64,000 nt of DNA from Candidatus Woesearchaeota archaeon (GCA_021736975.1 JAIPET010000005.1:1-64000); one strand, 5' to 3'; counted from the first letter of the stretch, positions 26,778 to 36,257 are shown. A program made the numbers and translations. Notes: generated by a model not told the origin, from the sequence alone.

Positions 26778-28298
26778 TTATTTTAAAAACGATTTCATAT
26801 TTCTTAATTGTTCTAAATCATTTCTATACAAATCTCTTAAATCAGTTAATTCATAATAAGCAAGAATTATTCGCTCCATACCAAGACCCCAAGCCAAAAC
26901 AGGACATTCAAAACCCATAAGTGTTTTAGTAACTTCAGGTCTAAAAATTCCACAACCACCCATTTCTATCCATTGTTTTTTTCCAGGATGATAAACTTCT
27001 ACTTCTGCACTAGGTTCTGTATAAGGGAAATAAGCAGGTCTAATTCTAACATCAGTATAACCCATTTTTCCAAAAAACTCTTTTAAATATCCTTTTAATT
27101 TAGCTAAATTACCATCAAGATCAACAACTATACCTTCAACCTGTTGAAATTGAAATAAATGTTTCCAATCTACAGCTTCATTTCTAAAAACTTTACCGAT
27201 CTTGAAAAATTTTTTAGGCAAATCTTCTTTTTTTAATTTACTTATTGTTTGTGCACTAAGAACAGTTGTATGAGTTCTTAATAATGTTTGTTGACTAATA
27301 TCTTTTGAAAATTCATATTTCCAACCTTTAGAACCTGTCTCTCCACCAAACTCATGAACAGATTTTACTTTTTTAAATAAGTCAGGCTCAATTTTTGATT
27401 TTTCAACATCCAAATAAAATGTATCTTGCATTTCTCTAGCAGGATGATCTTGAGGAACAAATAAAGCATCCAAATCCCAAAAAGCACTTTGACTTTCAGT
27501 TCCATCCATTTCTTCAAAACCCATTTCAAGCCACAAAGATTTCATATATTCAATAGCTTCATTCACAAAATGTTTTCTACCTTTATTAATTCTAGGAACT
27601 TTACTATTAATATCAAACGATCTAAATTTTTTATTTTTCCACGAACCATCTTTTAACATAGAAGAACTGAGTTTTTCTTCATATTTTAAAGAGTCTTTTC
27701 CGATTTCTTTTGAAATTTCTTTTCCTTTATCAGTAATATGAGCAAACCAATATGTTTTTTTATCTTTTTTTAAGATGTTTTTCCTTGATAATAATTCATT
27801 CATTGCTTTTTTGTCTTTATCATTTAATTTATTTACAGATATAGGAAATATATTTTCTAAAAATACTTCTAAATCATTTTTTTCTTTAATTAACAAAATT
27901 CCTTCTTTTGTTATTGAAAATATCAATTCATTTTCTTTTTCTATATTTAAGGCCTTTTGTCTTTTTAATAAACCAATAGAAACATTTAATTCATCAGAAC
28001 TCAATTCTTTTAAAATTTCAGATCTTTTCATGTTATTTTTTTCAATGAGTTTAAGTAATCTTTTTTCAGGAAATCCTTTTTCTTTGATTTCTACTCCATT
28101 TATATCTAAATTTATGAATTCTTCTTCTTGTTTTTCAAGTTTCACAAGGTTTTTATTTGAGAGCCATTGAGCAGCTCTTTGAACTTCTATATCTTTTAAA
28201 CCTGTTTCTTTTACTATTTTATCAAGTTCTGATTCTTTAACTAGTAAAGGAAACACTTTTATTTCTAAAGGAGTTAATTCTGATATTATATTTGACAT
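26778..28298 (-). CDS. pheS: Phenylalanine-tRNA ligase alpha subunit
   Basis: Catalytic class II subunit for tRNA-Phe charging. The N-terminal ~180 residues contain winged-helix-like modules (ELTPLEIKVFPLLV...VQRAAQWLSNKNLVKLEKQ) typical of archaeal/eukaryotic PheS. Class II motif 2 is FRNEAVDWKHLFQFQQVEG; motif 3 is near GLGMERIIL. The Phe-binding stretch is YFPYTEPSAEVEVYHPG. At 506 residues the length is usual. It starts the operon that ends with pheT, but here the two subunit genes are separated by two unrelated genes. Confidence 0.96.
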   Translation of the reverse strand: MSNIISELTPLEIKVFPLLVKESELDKIVKETGLKDIEVQRAAQWLSNKNLVKLEKQEEEFINLDINGVEIKEKGFPEKRLLKLIEKNNMKRSEILKELSSDELNVSIGLLKRQKALNIEKENELIFSITKEGILLIKEKNDLEVFLENIFPISVNKLNDKDKKAMNELLSRKNILKKDKKTYWFAHITDKGKEISKEIGKDSLKYEEKLSSSMLKDGSWKNKKFRSFDINSKVPRINKGRKHFVNEAIEYMKSLWLEMGFEEMDGTESQSAFWDLDALFVPQDHPAREMQDTFYLDVEKSKIEPDLFKKVKSVHEFGGETGSKGWKYEFSKDISQQTLLRTHTTVLSAQTISKLKKEDLPKKFFKIGKVFRNEAVDWKHLFQFQQVEGIVVDLDGNLAKLKGYLKEFFGKMGYTDVRIRPAYFPYTEPSAEVEVYHPGKKQWIEMGGCGIFRPEVTKTLMGFECPVLAWGLGMERIILAYYELTDLRDLYRNDLEQLRNMKSFLK

Positions 28299-28381
28299 AT
28301 TTTGTGTGTGATTGGTTTATTATATAATATTTTTGCATTTTTACGAATAAATTTATATAATTCTACGTTGTTTTTATTTAT

Positions 28382-29770
28382 ATGCATATTAAATTAACAA
28401 ATTCAATGGGCCGAGAAAAACAAACATTTAAACCTTTAAAAAAAGGCGAAGTCAAAATATATACTTGTGGACCTACAGTTTATAATTATGCACACATAGG
28501 AAACTTAAGAGCTTATATCTTTGCAGATGTTTTGAAAAGGACATTTTTATTTAATGATTATAAAGTAAAACACGTAATAAATATTACTGATGTAGGACAT
28601 TTAAGTGATGATGCAGATGAAGGAGAAGACAAACTCGAAAAAGGAGCTAAAAGAGAAGGAAAAACAGTGTGGGATATAGCTAAATTTTACACAGAAGCAT
28701 TTTACACAGATATGAACGATCTTAATATAATAAATCCAAATACTTATTGTAAAGCCACAGAACATATTCAAGAAATGATTGAAATGAATAAAAAACTTGA
28801 AAAAAATGGTTTTACATATATTGCAGAAGGAAATTTATATTTTGATACATCAAAATTTGAAAATTACTGGAATTTAATAGGAAAAAAACAAGAAGAAGAA
28901 AATCAACAATCAAGAGTAGTTCAAGATAAACATAAAAAAAACAAAACAGATTTCGTATTGTGGTTTACAAGACATAAACATGGAAATCACGCAATGGAAT
29001 GGGATAGTCCTTGGGGAAAAGGATTTCCAGGTTGGCATATAGAATGTAGCGCTATGAGTTCTAAATATTTAGGTGAAAAAATAGATATTCATACAGGAGG
29101 AATAGATCACGTTCCAATACATCATACAAATGAAATTGCACAATCAGAATGTGCATATGGACATAAATGGGTAAATTACTGGTTACACAATGAATTCTTA
29201 GTAGTTAAAGATTCAGAAAAAATGTCAAAATCAACAGGAAATTTCCTAAGACTCCAAACACTTATAGATAAAGGATACAGTCCTTTAGAGTATAGATATT
29301 TTCTATTAGGTACACATTATAGAAAAAAAATAATGTTTAGCTACGAAGCACTAGATGGAGCAAAAAACAGTTTGAAGAAATTAAAGAACAAAATAATAGA
29401 AGCAAAAAAAGAAAAATCCGAATTTAATAAAGAAAAATATGATGAATATTATAACAAATTTCAAGAATCCATAAATGACGATTTGAACACAGCACAAGCT
29501 CTTGCTTTAGTTTGGGATTGTTTAAATGACAAAATAGGATCAGAAACAAAATTAAAAATAATAGATAAATTTGATGAAATTTTAGGTCTTGAACTTTTAA
29601 AAGAAGAAAAAGTTGATATTCCTAAAGAAGTTATAGAACTCGCAGAAAAGAGATGGAAATCTAAAAAAAATAAAAATTGGGAAGAATCAGATAAATTAAG
29701 AGCAGAAATAGAAAGCAAAGGATTTGATATTCTTGATTCTAAAGAATACTATGAAATAAAGAAAAAATAA
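28382..29770 (+). CDS. cysS: Cysteine-tRNA ligase
   Basis: Class I synthetase that charges tRNA-Cys. HIGH-type motif in [14 protein letters not shown] (28-41) with zinc ligand Cys29, other zinc ligands near C232 and H257/E261, and KMSKS at 280-284. The C-terminal anticodon-binding helices end in [25 protein letters not shown], as usual. At 462 residues it is full length. A TATA-like ATTTATATAA sits about 30 bases before the ATG at 28382, fitting a short or absent leader. It is divergent from pheS. Confidence 0.97.
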   Translation: MHIKLTNSMGREKQTFKPLKKGEVKIYTCGPTVYNYAHIGNLRAYIFADVLKRTFLFNDYKVKHVINITDVGHLSDDADEGEDKLEKGAKREGKTVWDIAKFYTEAFYTDMNDLNIINPNTYCKATEHIQEMIEMNKKLEKNGFTYIAEGNLYFDTSKFENYWNLIGKKQEEENQQSRVVQDKHKKNKTDFVLWFTRHKHGNHAMEWDSPWGKGFPGWHIECSAMSSKYLGEKIDIHTGGIDHVPIHHTNEIAQSECAYGHKWVNYWLHNEFLVVKDSEKMSKSTGNFLRLQTLIDKGYSPLEYRYFLLGTHYRKKIMFSYEALDGAKNSLKKLKNKIIEAKKEKSEFNKEKYDEYYNKFQESINDDLNTAQALALVWDCLNDKIGSETKLKIIDKFDEILGLELLKEEKVDIPKEVIELAEKRWKSKKNKNWEESDKLRAEIESKGFDILDSKEYYEIKKK

Positions 29771-29881
29771 TAAACTCATAAACATATTTTTTTTAAGAAT
29801 CAAAATGATTGAAATTATAAAATATAAAACTAAACACTTTTTAGAAATTGTGTTTGCTGCATAAATAATTTAATATAAATA

Positions 29882-30667
29882 TTAATTAGTAGTATGTTTT
29901 TGTTTTTTTTCTTCATTTATTAAATATTTAAGATGGTTCTTTTCATCTTCATTTAATTCTTTTGAAGAAATTAGTGTTTTTTCAAATTCATAAGATTTTA
30001 ATTTATCTGTTGCCATTTGAAAATCTCTTTGTAAAGATATATTTAATTTTTTTATTTCATTTTCAGAAGGAACTTCTCCAATTAAATCGCCTAAAAAAAA
30101 CAAAACAGAACCAAAGGCATCAGAAGGAGTTAAATACGCATCTATTCTTATATTTAAAGAATCTTTTTCAAAATATTGAACAGAAATTAAACCTTCAAAA
30201 GCAACACCACCAAAATTTGTTTCTCCACAATAAACTATTGTTTTAATATTATATTCGTTGTTTTGATTTGAATACAGTTTTTCAAAAATAATAGGCAAAC
30301 TTAATTCTTCTTTTTCTATACTTAATTTAATCTTTCCATTAGGAAGTTTTTTAGTTTTATATGATCCACCAACAGTTAAACTGGCAATTTTTCCAATATA
30401 TTCAACAGACCCATAAGGTTCTTTTAATAATAAATTTTCTAATAGTGATTCAGATAAACTAGATTTAACATGCATGTCTGTATGAAAAGAAGGATCTTCA
30501 AATATATCTAGAAGATTTTTTGCTTCATTATCATATTTAGCTTTTATTACATTTTCAACAAGAGTTTTATTTGGCAAAGGAATTATTTTATTTATTTTTT
30601 CTTGGGCATTATTTTGATAATTTAAAAAAAGAAATAATGAAAAAGATAATGCTGTAAATTTATTCAT
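29882..30667 (-). CDS. Secreted protein of unknown function
   Basis: Begins with a signal-peptide-like MNKFTALSFSLFLFLNYQNNAQ, followed by a soluble 240-residue body without cysteines or a second membrane segment. The body looks beta-rich in the middle (GSVEYIGKIASLTVGGSYKT; IVYCGETNFGGVAFEGLISV) and ends in a helical, lysine-rich tail. I do not recognise the family. It is a single gene, convergent with cysS and 155 bases from the TrmB-type regulator start region. Export is inferred from the N-terminus alone. Confidence 0.65.
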   Translation of the reverse strand: MNKFTALSFSLFLFLNYQNNAQEKINKIIPLPNKTLVENVIKAKYDNEAKNLLDIFEDPSFHTDMHVKSSLSESLLENLLLKEPYGSVEYIGKIASLTVGGSYKTKKLPNGKIKLSIEKEELSLPIIFEKLYSNQNNEYNIKTIVYCGETNFGGVAFEGLISVQYFEKDSLNIRIDAYLTPSDAFGSVLFFLGDLIGEVPSENEIKKLNISLQRDFQMATDKLKSYEFEKTLISSKELNEDEKNHLKYLINEEKKQKHTTN

Positions 30668-30740
30668 ATTTTTTTTAAAATATATTTACTATATTAAATT
30701 TTTGTTATAGAAAATAAGAAATAAAAAAATAAAAACATAT

Positions 30741-31553
30741 TTAATTTTTAAGCTTAACTTCTTTCATAGCTTTCCAAGCAATCTCATAAAGATTTTGAAT
30801 AGATGAAGCAAAGAAAGGTGTATTTATCCAAATACCAATGTCATATGTAGGATGAACTTCTGAATCGTCCATTAACATAAAAACAATTTCTTTTCCATCA
30901 ACAACAACAAATCTTCCATTAACTGATGCATGTCTAACTTCCGCAACTCCTGCAAGTTGTTTTGCTGCTTTTTCTGTTTCTTTATTCATTGGAGCGCATA
31001 TTTTTATTTTAACTCCTCTTTTCTTAAGTTGTTCAAATACAGGTTTAAATCCTTCAATTTTTCTTAAGAAACCTTGAGATGTAGTCATAATAGTAACAGA
31101 TTCTTCTGCTCCTCTTATAGTCATATCAAGATGATTATACAAGTTATGTCTTCCTTTTAATGAACCAGATAAATCTGAAGGCTCAATTAATTCAACACCT
31201 TGATTATGTAATGAATTTAATTCATCAACAATTTCAGTTCCTTTCAAACTTTCTAAAGCTTTAACATGTGTATCTGCTTCTGATTTAACATTTTTCTTAA
31301 CTCTTTCAAGAACTTCTTTTGGTGGTACCGCGATGTATTTAATTGGTTTGCCGATTTTCATAACAACAAATCCTTTCTTTTCTAATGATTCAAGAACATC
31401 ATAAGATCTTGATCTTGGTACGTTTGCAATGTCAGAAAGTTCTCCTGCTGTACTTACCCCTCTTGAAAGTAAAGCAGTCCAAATTTTTACTTCATATAAA
31501 TTTAAATTGAAGTATCTTCGTAATTTACTTAAAAATTCATCTTTAACTATCAT
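30741..31553 (-). CDS. TrmB-family transcriptional regulator
   Basis: N-terminal winged helix (LYEVKIWTALLSRGVSTAGEL...NVPRSRSYDVLESLEKKGFV) followed by a coiled linker and a C-terminal effector-type domain resembling phospholipase-D-like TrmB domains (MTTSQGFLRKIEGFKPVFEQ). Such proteins usually respond to sugars or other small ligands. The track start is a GTG that would place the GGGGG ribosome binding site inside the gene. The ATG at 31553 is correctly spaced and gives 270 residues. The upstream DNA has a partial dyad around GTTAATTTTAATAGTAAC that could be an operator. Confidence 0.9.
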   Translation of the reverse strand: MIVKDEFLSKLRRYFNLNLYEVKIWTALLSRGVSTAGELSDIANVPRSRSYDVLESLEKKGFVVMKIGKPIKYIAVPPKEVLERVKKNVKSEADTHVKALESLKGTEIVDELNSLHNQGVELIEPSDLSGSLKGRHNLYNHLDMTIRGAEESVTIMTTSQGFLRKIEGFKPVFEQLKKRGVKIKICAPMNKETEKAAKQLAGVAEVRHASVNGRFVVVDGKEIVFMLMDDSEVHPTYDIGIWINTPFFASSIQNLYEIAWKAMKEVKLKN

Positions 31554-31659
31554 TCTAATTTCCCCCTTCGATAGGGCTAACCCCACCTCTTTTTAGTTAC
31601 TATTAAAATTAACTACTTTATATATGTTACGTTTTTTCACTATTGCTTGACAGTAATCT

Positions 31660-32508
31660 TTACGACTTTGTTAGTAAGTAGTAAATTTCGGGTCCTATTT
31701 CAAATTCGTAAATGTTCCAACCCGCAGAATTCTTTTGTTTCAGAGCTTCTTGGAACCAATGACGTTTTCCAGTAATTATGTTTTTTCCACTTATTGTTTT
31801 GCTTGGAAAAGAGATAATTATATTTTTACAAGAAATTTTATTTAATAATTTTGTAGAACTTCCTCTCTTAAGAGCCTCAAAACTATCTAAAGATTTTAAG
31901 AGGAGACAAGTATCAAAATCTTTAATTTTTTTAACAATTTCATTTTGAAAAGATTCTTTTGTCAAATCTCCATACATAGTATTTCCTTTAATTTTAGATA
32001 TATCAAAAAAAGATTGAATAAAAATCATATCTTCTTTACTAATATCAGAAGCAAAATATTCAATTTCTAAATTCCAAAAATAATAAGAAAAAGGATTAAA
32101 ACCACATGCAAGATCTGCAATCTTTTTTGGTTTTTTACAAACATCAATTATTTTTGAATAAACTCTATGAAAATAAAGAAGTCTTTCCTTTGTTGAAAGA
32201 TGAGATTTTAATATTTTATCAATTGCTTTTTCTTTATCTTGCTTTGAACTCAGATTGAATATTTCCAAAGCCTTTTTTCTTTTATTATTATTCAAAGTCT
32301 CTTTTTGAAAAACACCATAAAGAACTCTAAGTTTTTTTCTTACTATTTTTTTGAATTCTTTGAATTCTTTACTTTTTTCATTGAATTTTTTCTCTTTAAG
32401 TTTATCATAAATTTTTGGATTTTCCTTTTCAGAATCAGAGATTATTTTATTTAAAAATTCTTCAGGAATGTTTCTAAGTTCTTTTTTGGCTAAGAGTTTT
32501 GATTTCAT
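31660..32508 (-). CDS. FmrO/ArmA-type 16S rRNA (guanine-N7) methyltransferase homologue
   Basis: Helical N-terminal domain ending in LSTKERLLYFHRVYSKI (about 104-120), then SAM motif I IADLACGFNPFSYY (130-143), SDIS for motif II, and late motif SFPSKTISGKN. This order and wording match the ArmA/RmtB/FmrO family, which methylates G1405 of 16S rRNA and gives aminoglycoside resistance in bacteria. In this archaeon it may be a housekeeping rRNA modification enzyme; target and resistance are untested. Length 282 residues is close to the family. Its start overlaps the upstream membrane protein gene by 4 bases, so it is in the pelA-membrane protein-MTase unit. Confidence 0.82.
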   Translation of the reverse strand: MKSKLLAKKELRNIPEEFLNKIISDSEKENPKIYDKLKEKKFNEKSKEFKEFKKIVRKKLRVLYGVFQKETLNNNKRKKALEIFNLSSKQDKEKAIDKILKSHLSTKERLLYFHRVYSKIIDVCKKPKKIADLACGFNPFSYYFWNLEIEYFASDISKEDMIFIQSFFDISKIKGNTMYGDLTKESFQNEIVKKIKDFDTCLLLKSLDSFEALKRGSSTKLLNKISCKNIIISFPSKTISGKNIITGKRHWFQEALKQKNSAGWNIYEFEIGPEIYYLLTKS

Positions 32509-33059
32509 TTTTGTTCATTTATTAAGTTGGATGTTATTGTTATTAGTATTACTCCTGTGAAAAAATATGCACTCATATCTATTTTGAAAAAAAAGAAAGC
32601 GGCAGATATTATTACGATGATTAGCAAAGAATACAAAATTGTTTTTTTTGGTTTAGTGTATTCTTTGTGTTTTGGGTTTCTTTCATTTCTTATACTTGTG
32701 TATATGTAATGAACTATTAATAGTAAAGCAACAAGGACAATTTCGGGATGAAATAAATATATAAACGCGCCACTACCAACATATCCAATTCCTAAGAATA
32801 AGTTATTGAAAAAATATGAATCTTTTTTAAAATTGTCTTGTTTAGATAAATAATAAAAAATTATATACATAAAAAGCCCTAAAACACCAATCCCTATAAA
32901 AATACTGCTGAGAACTCGATGTTCTTCTGTTATTGTTGCACCTATAGAAAATATGTTTAAACGTGTTAATACTCCTGTTAATATAAGAAGAATGTTTAAT
33001 ATTATAGCCGAATACTTGTTATAATATTTTTGTTTTAATAATTCCAACATATTTACCAT
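32505..33059 (-). CDS. Multi-pass membrane protein, unknown
   Basis: About five hydrophobic segments (ILNILLILTGVL; SIFIGIGVLGLFMYIIFYYL; FLGIGYVGSGAFIYLF; ALLLIVHYIYT; LLIIVIISAAFFFF) in 184 residues, with short charged loops. No catalytic motif or family is recognised. The ATG at 33059 overlaps the pelA stop; a second ATG at 33050 is equally possible. The 4-base overlap with the FmrO-type gene suggests coupled translation. Confidence 0.72.
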   Translation of the reverse strand: MVNMLELLKQKYYNKYSAIILNILLILTGVLTRLNIFSIGATITEEHRVLSSIFIGIGVLGLFMYIIFYYLSKQDNFKKDSYFFNNLFLGIGYVGSGAFIYLFHPEIVLVALLLIVHYIYTSIRNERNPKHKEYTKPKKTILYSLLIIVIISAAFFFFKIDMSAYFFTGVILITITSNLINEQK

Positions 33060-34084
33060 CTTAGTGTTCCCGCAATACCTCCTAATGAGTCCAGTTTTTG
33101 CATTGTTTCTTTTTGAGTTATGAATATTATTTCTGATTGGATTTGCTCTGCATTTCTTAACATAAAGTCTATTTCTTTATAGTTTTCTTTTTCTTTCATT
33201 TTTTTAAGAAGATTTTCTGAAACCATTATTTTTTTCACTGCACCTTCGGTAATTTTTTGTTTGGTTTCTTTAACACCATAACAAGCTTTATCATGACTAA
33301 TAGCAGTCATTATTTCTTCTACTGCTTGTAATTCTCTTGAAGTTCTTTCATCTTCTAAAGCTTTTTTTAATTCTGTTCTTTTCAGAAGCTCATTAAATGA
33401 TGTTTTGTTAACTTCACTAATATTTGCTTTTATTATTTTTTTATTTAATTCAGAAGATAATTCTTTTTCTAAATATTCTTTCCAAAAAGCCGGACTGGCT
33501 ATTATTATTTTATCTGGATTGAATCTTGTGTTGTATTCTTCTATTTGTTTACCAATTTCTTTGTAAAAATTTCCTTTTTTTTCTTCAGGAGTATCTTTTT
33601 TTTGCACATCACCTTCAAATTCAGATAAAATTTCATAACCATTTCTTTTAGTTAAACCAAACATAGAATTTTGTCTATCAAAAACAACAAGTAAAATATT
33701 AGATTTAGGTTTAGTTGCTTCCTCTAATTTTTTTAATTCAAAATTCGCCCAATTCTTTTGTATGTTTATTTTATCTCTTATTTCAAGATTAAAAGAATGA
33801 TGAGAACCAATAGAAACATCATCAGGACCTTCTTTAATTGTTCCAAGAATTCTTAAAGAATTGTTTTGAGGTTCATATTCAACCTTTTCAGTTTGGATTT
33901 TTAAAAAAATAGTTTTACGAACAACTTTAGCATTTTCATCAGAACCAATTTTTATTTTACGTTCAGTTTTACCTTTAACTAAATCACCTTTGGACAATAC
34001 ATGGGATAAACTCCAAAGATCTTCTTCATCAGTAATTTCAATACTAATATCTCCTTTTTTCAAATCTTTACCTAAAATCTTCAT
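33053..34084 (-). CDS. pelA: mRNA surveillance protein Pelota
   Basis: Archaeal Dom34/Pelota rescues stalled ribosomes together with aABCE1. It is related to release factor aRF1 but lacks the GGQ hydrolysis motif, as seen here. The Sm-like N-terminal domain begins MKILGKDLKKGDISIEITDEEDLWSL. The central domain has LLVVFDRQNSMFGLTKRNG and the C-terminal domain ends in EIIFITQKETMQKLDSLGGIAGTLRW. The track start adds 36 hydrophobic residues unlike the family. The ATG at 34084 gives 343 residues and has a TATA-like ATATATAAAG about 30 bases upstream. Divergent from the patatin genes. Confidence 0.95.
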   Translation of the reverse strand: MKILGKDLKKGDISIEITDEEDLWSLSHVLSKGDLVKGKTERKIKIGSDENAKVVRKTIFLKIQTEKVEYEPQNNSLRILGTIKEGPDDVSIGSHHSFNLEIRDKINIQKNWANFELKKLEEATKPKSNILLVVFDRQNSMFGLTKRNGYEILSEFEGDVQKKDTPEEKKGNFYKEIGKQIEEYNTRFNPDKIIIASPAFWKEYLEKELSSELNKKIIKANISEVNKTSFNELLKRTELKKALEDERTSRELQAVEEIMTAISHDKACYGVKETKQKITEGAVKKIMVSENLLKKMKEKENYKEIDFMLRNAEQIQSEIIFITQKETMQKLDSLGGIAGTLRW

Positions 34085-34140
34085 AATAAAACAATAAAAG
34101 AACGATGTCTTTATATATTTTAATCTAAATTCTTGACACA

Positions 34141-34965
34141 ATGACAAAAAAGAGAAAACCAATAACAGGTTTAGTTTTAAGTGGAGGATCAAGCAGAGTA
34201 TTTGCTCAATTAGGAGTGCTTAAAGTATTATATTCTAAAGGATTCAGACCTGATATGATAGCAGGATGCTCTGTAGGAAGTTTACTTGGAACATTGTTAG
34301 CATCAGGAAAAAGTTTAGAAGAAATTGAAAAATGGTTATTTGAACAAAACCCTCTCAGACTTTTAGATATAAAATTTAACAGAATGGGTTTAATTAAAGG
34401 AGAAAAATTTGTAAAAGCAATATTAGACTTTTCTGATGCTAAAACTTTTGAAGATTTAAAAATACCTTTAATAGTTAATGCTACAAACATAAATAAGGGA
34501 AAAAATGAGTTTTTTTCAAAAGGTTTACTTTCAAATCCTTTAAATGCAAGTATTGCAATACCAGGAATATTTCAACCTAAAAAAATAGGTACTGAATTAT
34601 ATGTTGATGGAGGAGTCACAAATCCAGTTCCTGTAGATGCATTAAAAGATGCAGATTACATAGTCGCAATAGATGTTTCATTTTTCTTTAAAGAAATTAC
34701 AGAAAATTCAGGAGCATCAAGAGTATTATCACAATCAGTATATATTTCTCAAAGATCAGCATTTGAAGGAATAATGAAAAAAATGGAAAACAAACAAATA
34801 TTATTAATAAAACCACCTATCGAAAAATATTTTATAGCGGAATTTAGAAAAGAAAAATATGCAGAAATGATGGATATAGGTATTATTCAAGCAAGAAGAA
34901 TATTAAGTTCAAAAAAAAATTCTGAATTTATAAAAAAAATATATAAAAATGAAAACAAAAAATAA
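34141..34965 (+). CDS. Patatin-like phospholipase/hydrolase, copy 1
   Basis: RssA-like patatin. It has an oxyanion loop SGGSSR, nucleophile elbow GCSVG with Ser44, and catalytic Asp156 in VDGGV. Such enzymes hydrolyse acyl ester bonds of lipids. No signal peptide or membrane segment, so it should be cytosolic or membrane-associated. Its last 17 bases overlap the next gene, a paralogue (copy 2), indicating tandem duplication and joint expression. Substrate unknown; in an archaeon with ether lipids the target may be host or scavenged ester lipids, which is inference. Confidence 0.9.
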   Translation: MTKKRKPITGLVLSGGSSRVFAQLGVLKVLYSKGFRPDMIAGCSVGSLLGTLLASGKSLEEIEKWLFEQNPLRLLDIKFNRMGLIKGEKFVKAILDFSDAKTFEDLKIPLIVNATNINKGKNEFFSKGLLSNPLNASIAIPGIFQPKKIGTELYVDGGVTNPVPVDALKDADYIVAIDVSFFFKEITENSGASRVLSQSVYISQRSAFEGIMKKMENKQILLIKPPIEKYFIAEFRKEKYAEMMDIGIIQARRILSSKKNSEFIKKIYKNENKK

Positions 34966-35737
34966 AATTGCACTAGTTCTAGGAGGAGGCGGGTTTAGAA
35001 TATACGCACATCTTGGTGTTATAAAAGTATTAGATGAAATGGGTATAAAACCAGATTATATAGCTGCAGCATCATCAGGTTCTTTAATAGGTGTTCTTTT
35101 AGCAAGTGGAAAATCATATAAGGAAATAGAAAATTTATTATTAAAAAATAAACATTTAACACTTTTAGATCCTGTATTAAAATTTAATGGTTTATTAAGA
35201 GGAAAAAGAAAAGTAAAAAAAGTATTAAATTTCTTAAAAATAAAAACATTTGAAGAATTAAAAATACCATTAATAATAAACGCAACAGATATAAATGATG
35301 GAAAAGAAATAGTTTTTAAAAAAGGACCTTTGTTTCCGGCAATACAAGCATCAAGTGCATTTCCAGGAATATTTTATCCAGTAAAATTAAAAGGAAAATA
35401 TTTGGTTGATGGAGGGATATATTCAACACTCCCAATACATCTTCTTCCAAAAGTTGATACAGTTATTGCAATTGACATATCTTATTTTTATAAAAAAATA
35501 AAAAAATCATCATCTTTTGCACATATATTACGTCAAAGTCTTTTTTTTATACAAAAACAACAGGTTAAACAAGAAATAGAATTAGAATTATTAAAAAATA
35601 AATCAAGAAAAATAATATTAATATCGCCCAAAGTAGAAGCATATTCTTTATTTGAATTTAGAAAAAAGAAACTTATAGAATTATTCAAATTAGGTGAAGA
35701 AGAAGCTAGAAGAGTATTAAAAAAAAATATTTTCTGA
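34949..35737 (+). CDS. Patatin-like phospholipase/hydrolase, copy 2
   Basis: Paralogue of the preceding gene. Glycine-rich oxyanion loop LGGGGFR, Ser42 in AASSG (the first Gly of the usual GxSxG elbow is Ala here), and Asp154 in VDGGI. The catalytic dyad is therefore present in spite of the elbow change. Length 262 residues with a positively charged C-terminus. It overlaps copy 1 by 17 bases in another frame. Possibly a heteromeric partner or a diverged specificity; this cannot be settled from sequence. Confidence 0.88.
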   Translation: MKTKNKIALVLGGGGFRIYAHLGVIKVLDEMGIKPDYIAAASSGSLIGVLLASGKSYKEIENLLLKNKHLTLLDPVLKFNGLLRGKRKVKKVLNFLKIKTFEELKIPLIINATDINDGKEIVFKKGPLFPAIQASSAFPGIFYPVKLKGKYLVDGGIYSTLPIHLLPKVDTVIAIDISYFYKKIKKSSSFAHILRQSLFFIQKQQVKQEIELELLKNKSRKIILISPKVEAYSLFEFRKKKLIELFKLGEEEARRVLKKNIF

Positions 35738-35773
35738 TTGTTTAATTCATTAATTTTTTTAGAAAACACAATT

Positions 35774-35798
35774 AATTTCTATACTGTAAATAAATAAG
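35774..35798 (+). promoter_or_regulatory. 25-base element shared with the rps2 promoter, copy 1
   Basis: AATTTCTATACTGTAAATAAATAAG differs at one position from 37805-37829. It lies upstream of a TATA-like GTATATAAAG (about 35820-35829) in front of the small gene/radA unit. Next to it GCAC/GTGC arms (35798-35801 and 35810-35813) form a possible dyad. Confidence 0.5.
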
Positions 35799-35924
35799 CA
35801 CTGGACATATGTGCACAGAGTATATAAAGAAAAACACATAACTAATTATGTTGCCTTTAAACAAGGTTACCCCGCAATCAAAATTGGTTGTGTTGAAATA
35901 AAAAGCGAAAGCAAGGGTGAAAAA

Positions 35925-36245
35925 ATGGAAGAAAATAAAGTAGATGAAGTAGGAAGAGTTGGAGTAAAAACACCATCTGTAAAAGATATATTAGGAAAAA
36001 AACATCCTGAAAAAAAATTTAGAGCAGGATCTGTTTCTGCAACAATTTGGTTAAATCAAGGACAAACAGATGATGGAAAAGAAACAACATATAAAACAAT
36101 AAGTTTTGAAAGAAGTTATCTAGATAAAGACGGAAATTGGCAAACAACAAACTCATTAAGAACTAATGATTTACCAAAAGCAATACTTGTTCTAAACAAA
36201 GCATATGAACACTTAGAATTAAAAGAATTTCACGATGAAAATTGA
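35925..36245 (+). CDS. Small conserved-looking protein encoded next to radA
   Basis: A 106-residue protein starting MEENKVDEVGRVGVK at 35925, chosen because GGGTGA precedes this ATG; the track start at 35811 lies at the TATA box. After a charged 40-residue lead, a compact domain KKFRAGSVSATIWLNQGQ...YKTISFERSYLDKDGNWQTTNSLRTNDLPKAILVLNKAYEHL is beta-then-helix, resembling small single-strand-DNA or RNA binding folds in general layout. I do not recognise a named family. It is 12 bases upstream of radA in the same direction, so a role in recombination or DNA binding is a reasonable guess only. Confidence 0.8.
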   Translation: MEENKVDEVGRVGVKTPSVKDILGKKHPEKKFRAGSVSATIWLNQGQTDDGKETTYKTISFERSYLDKDGNWQTTNSLRTNDLPKAILVLNKAYEHLELKEFHDEN

Positions 36246-36257
36246 GGCGAATAAAAA

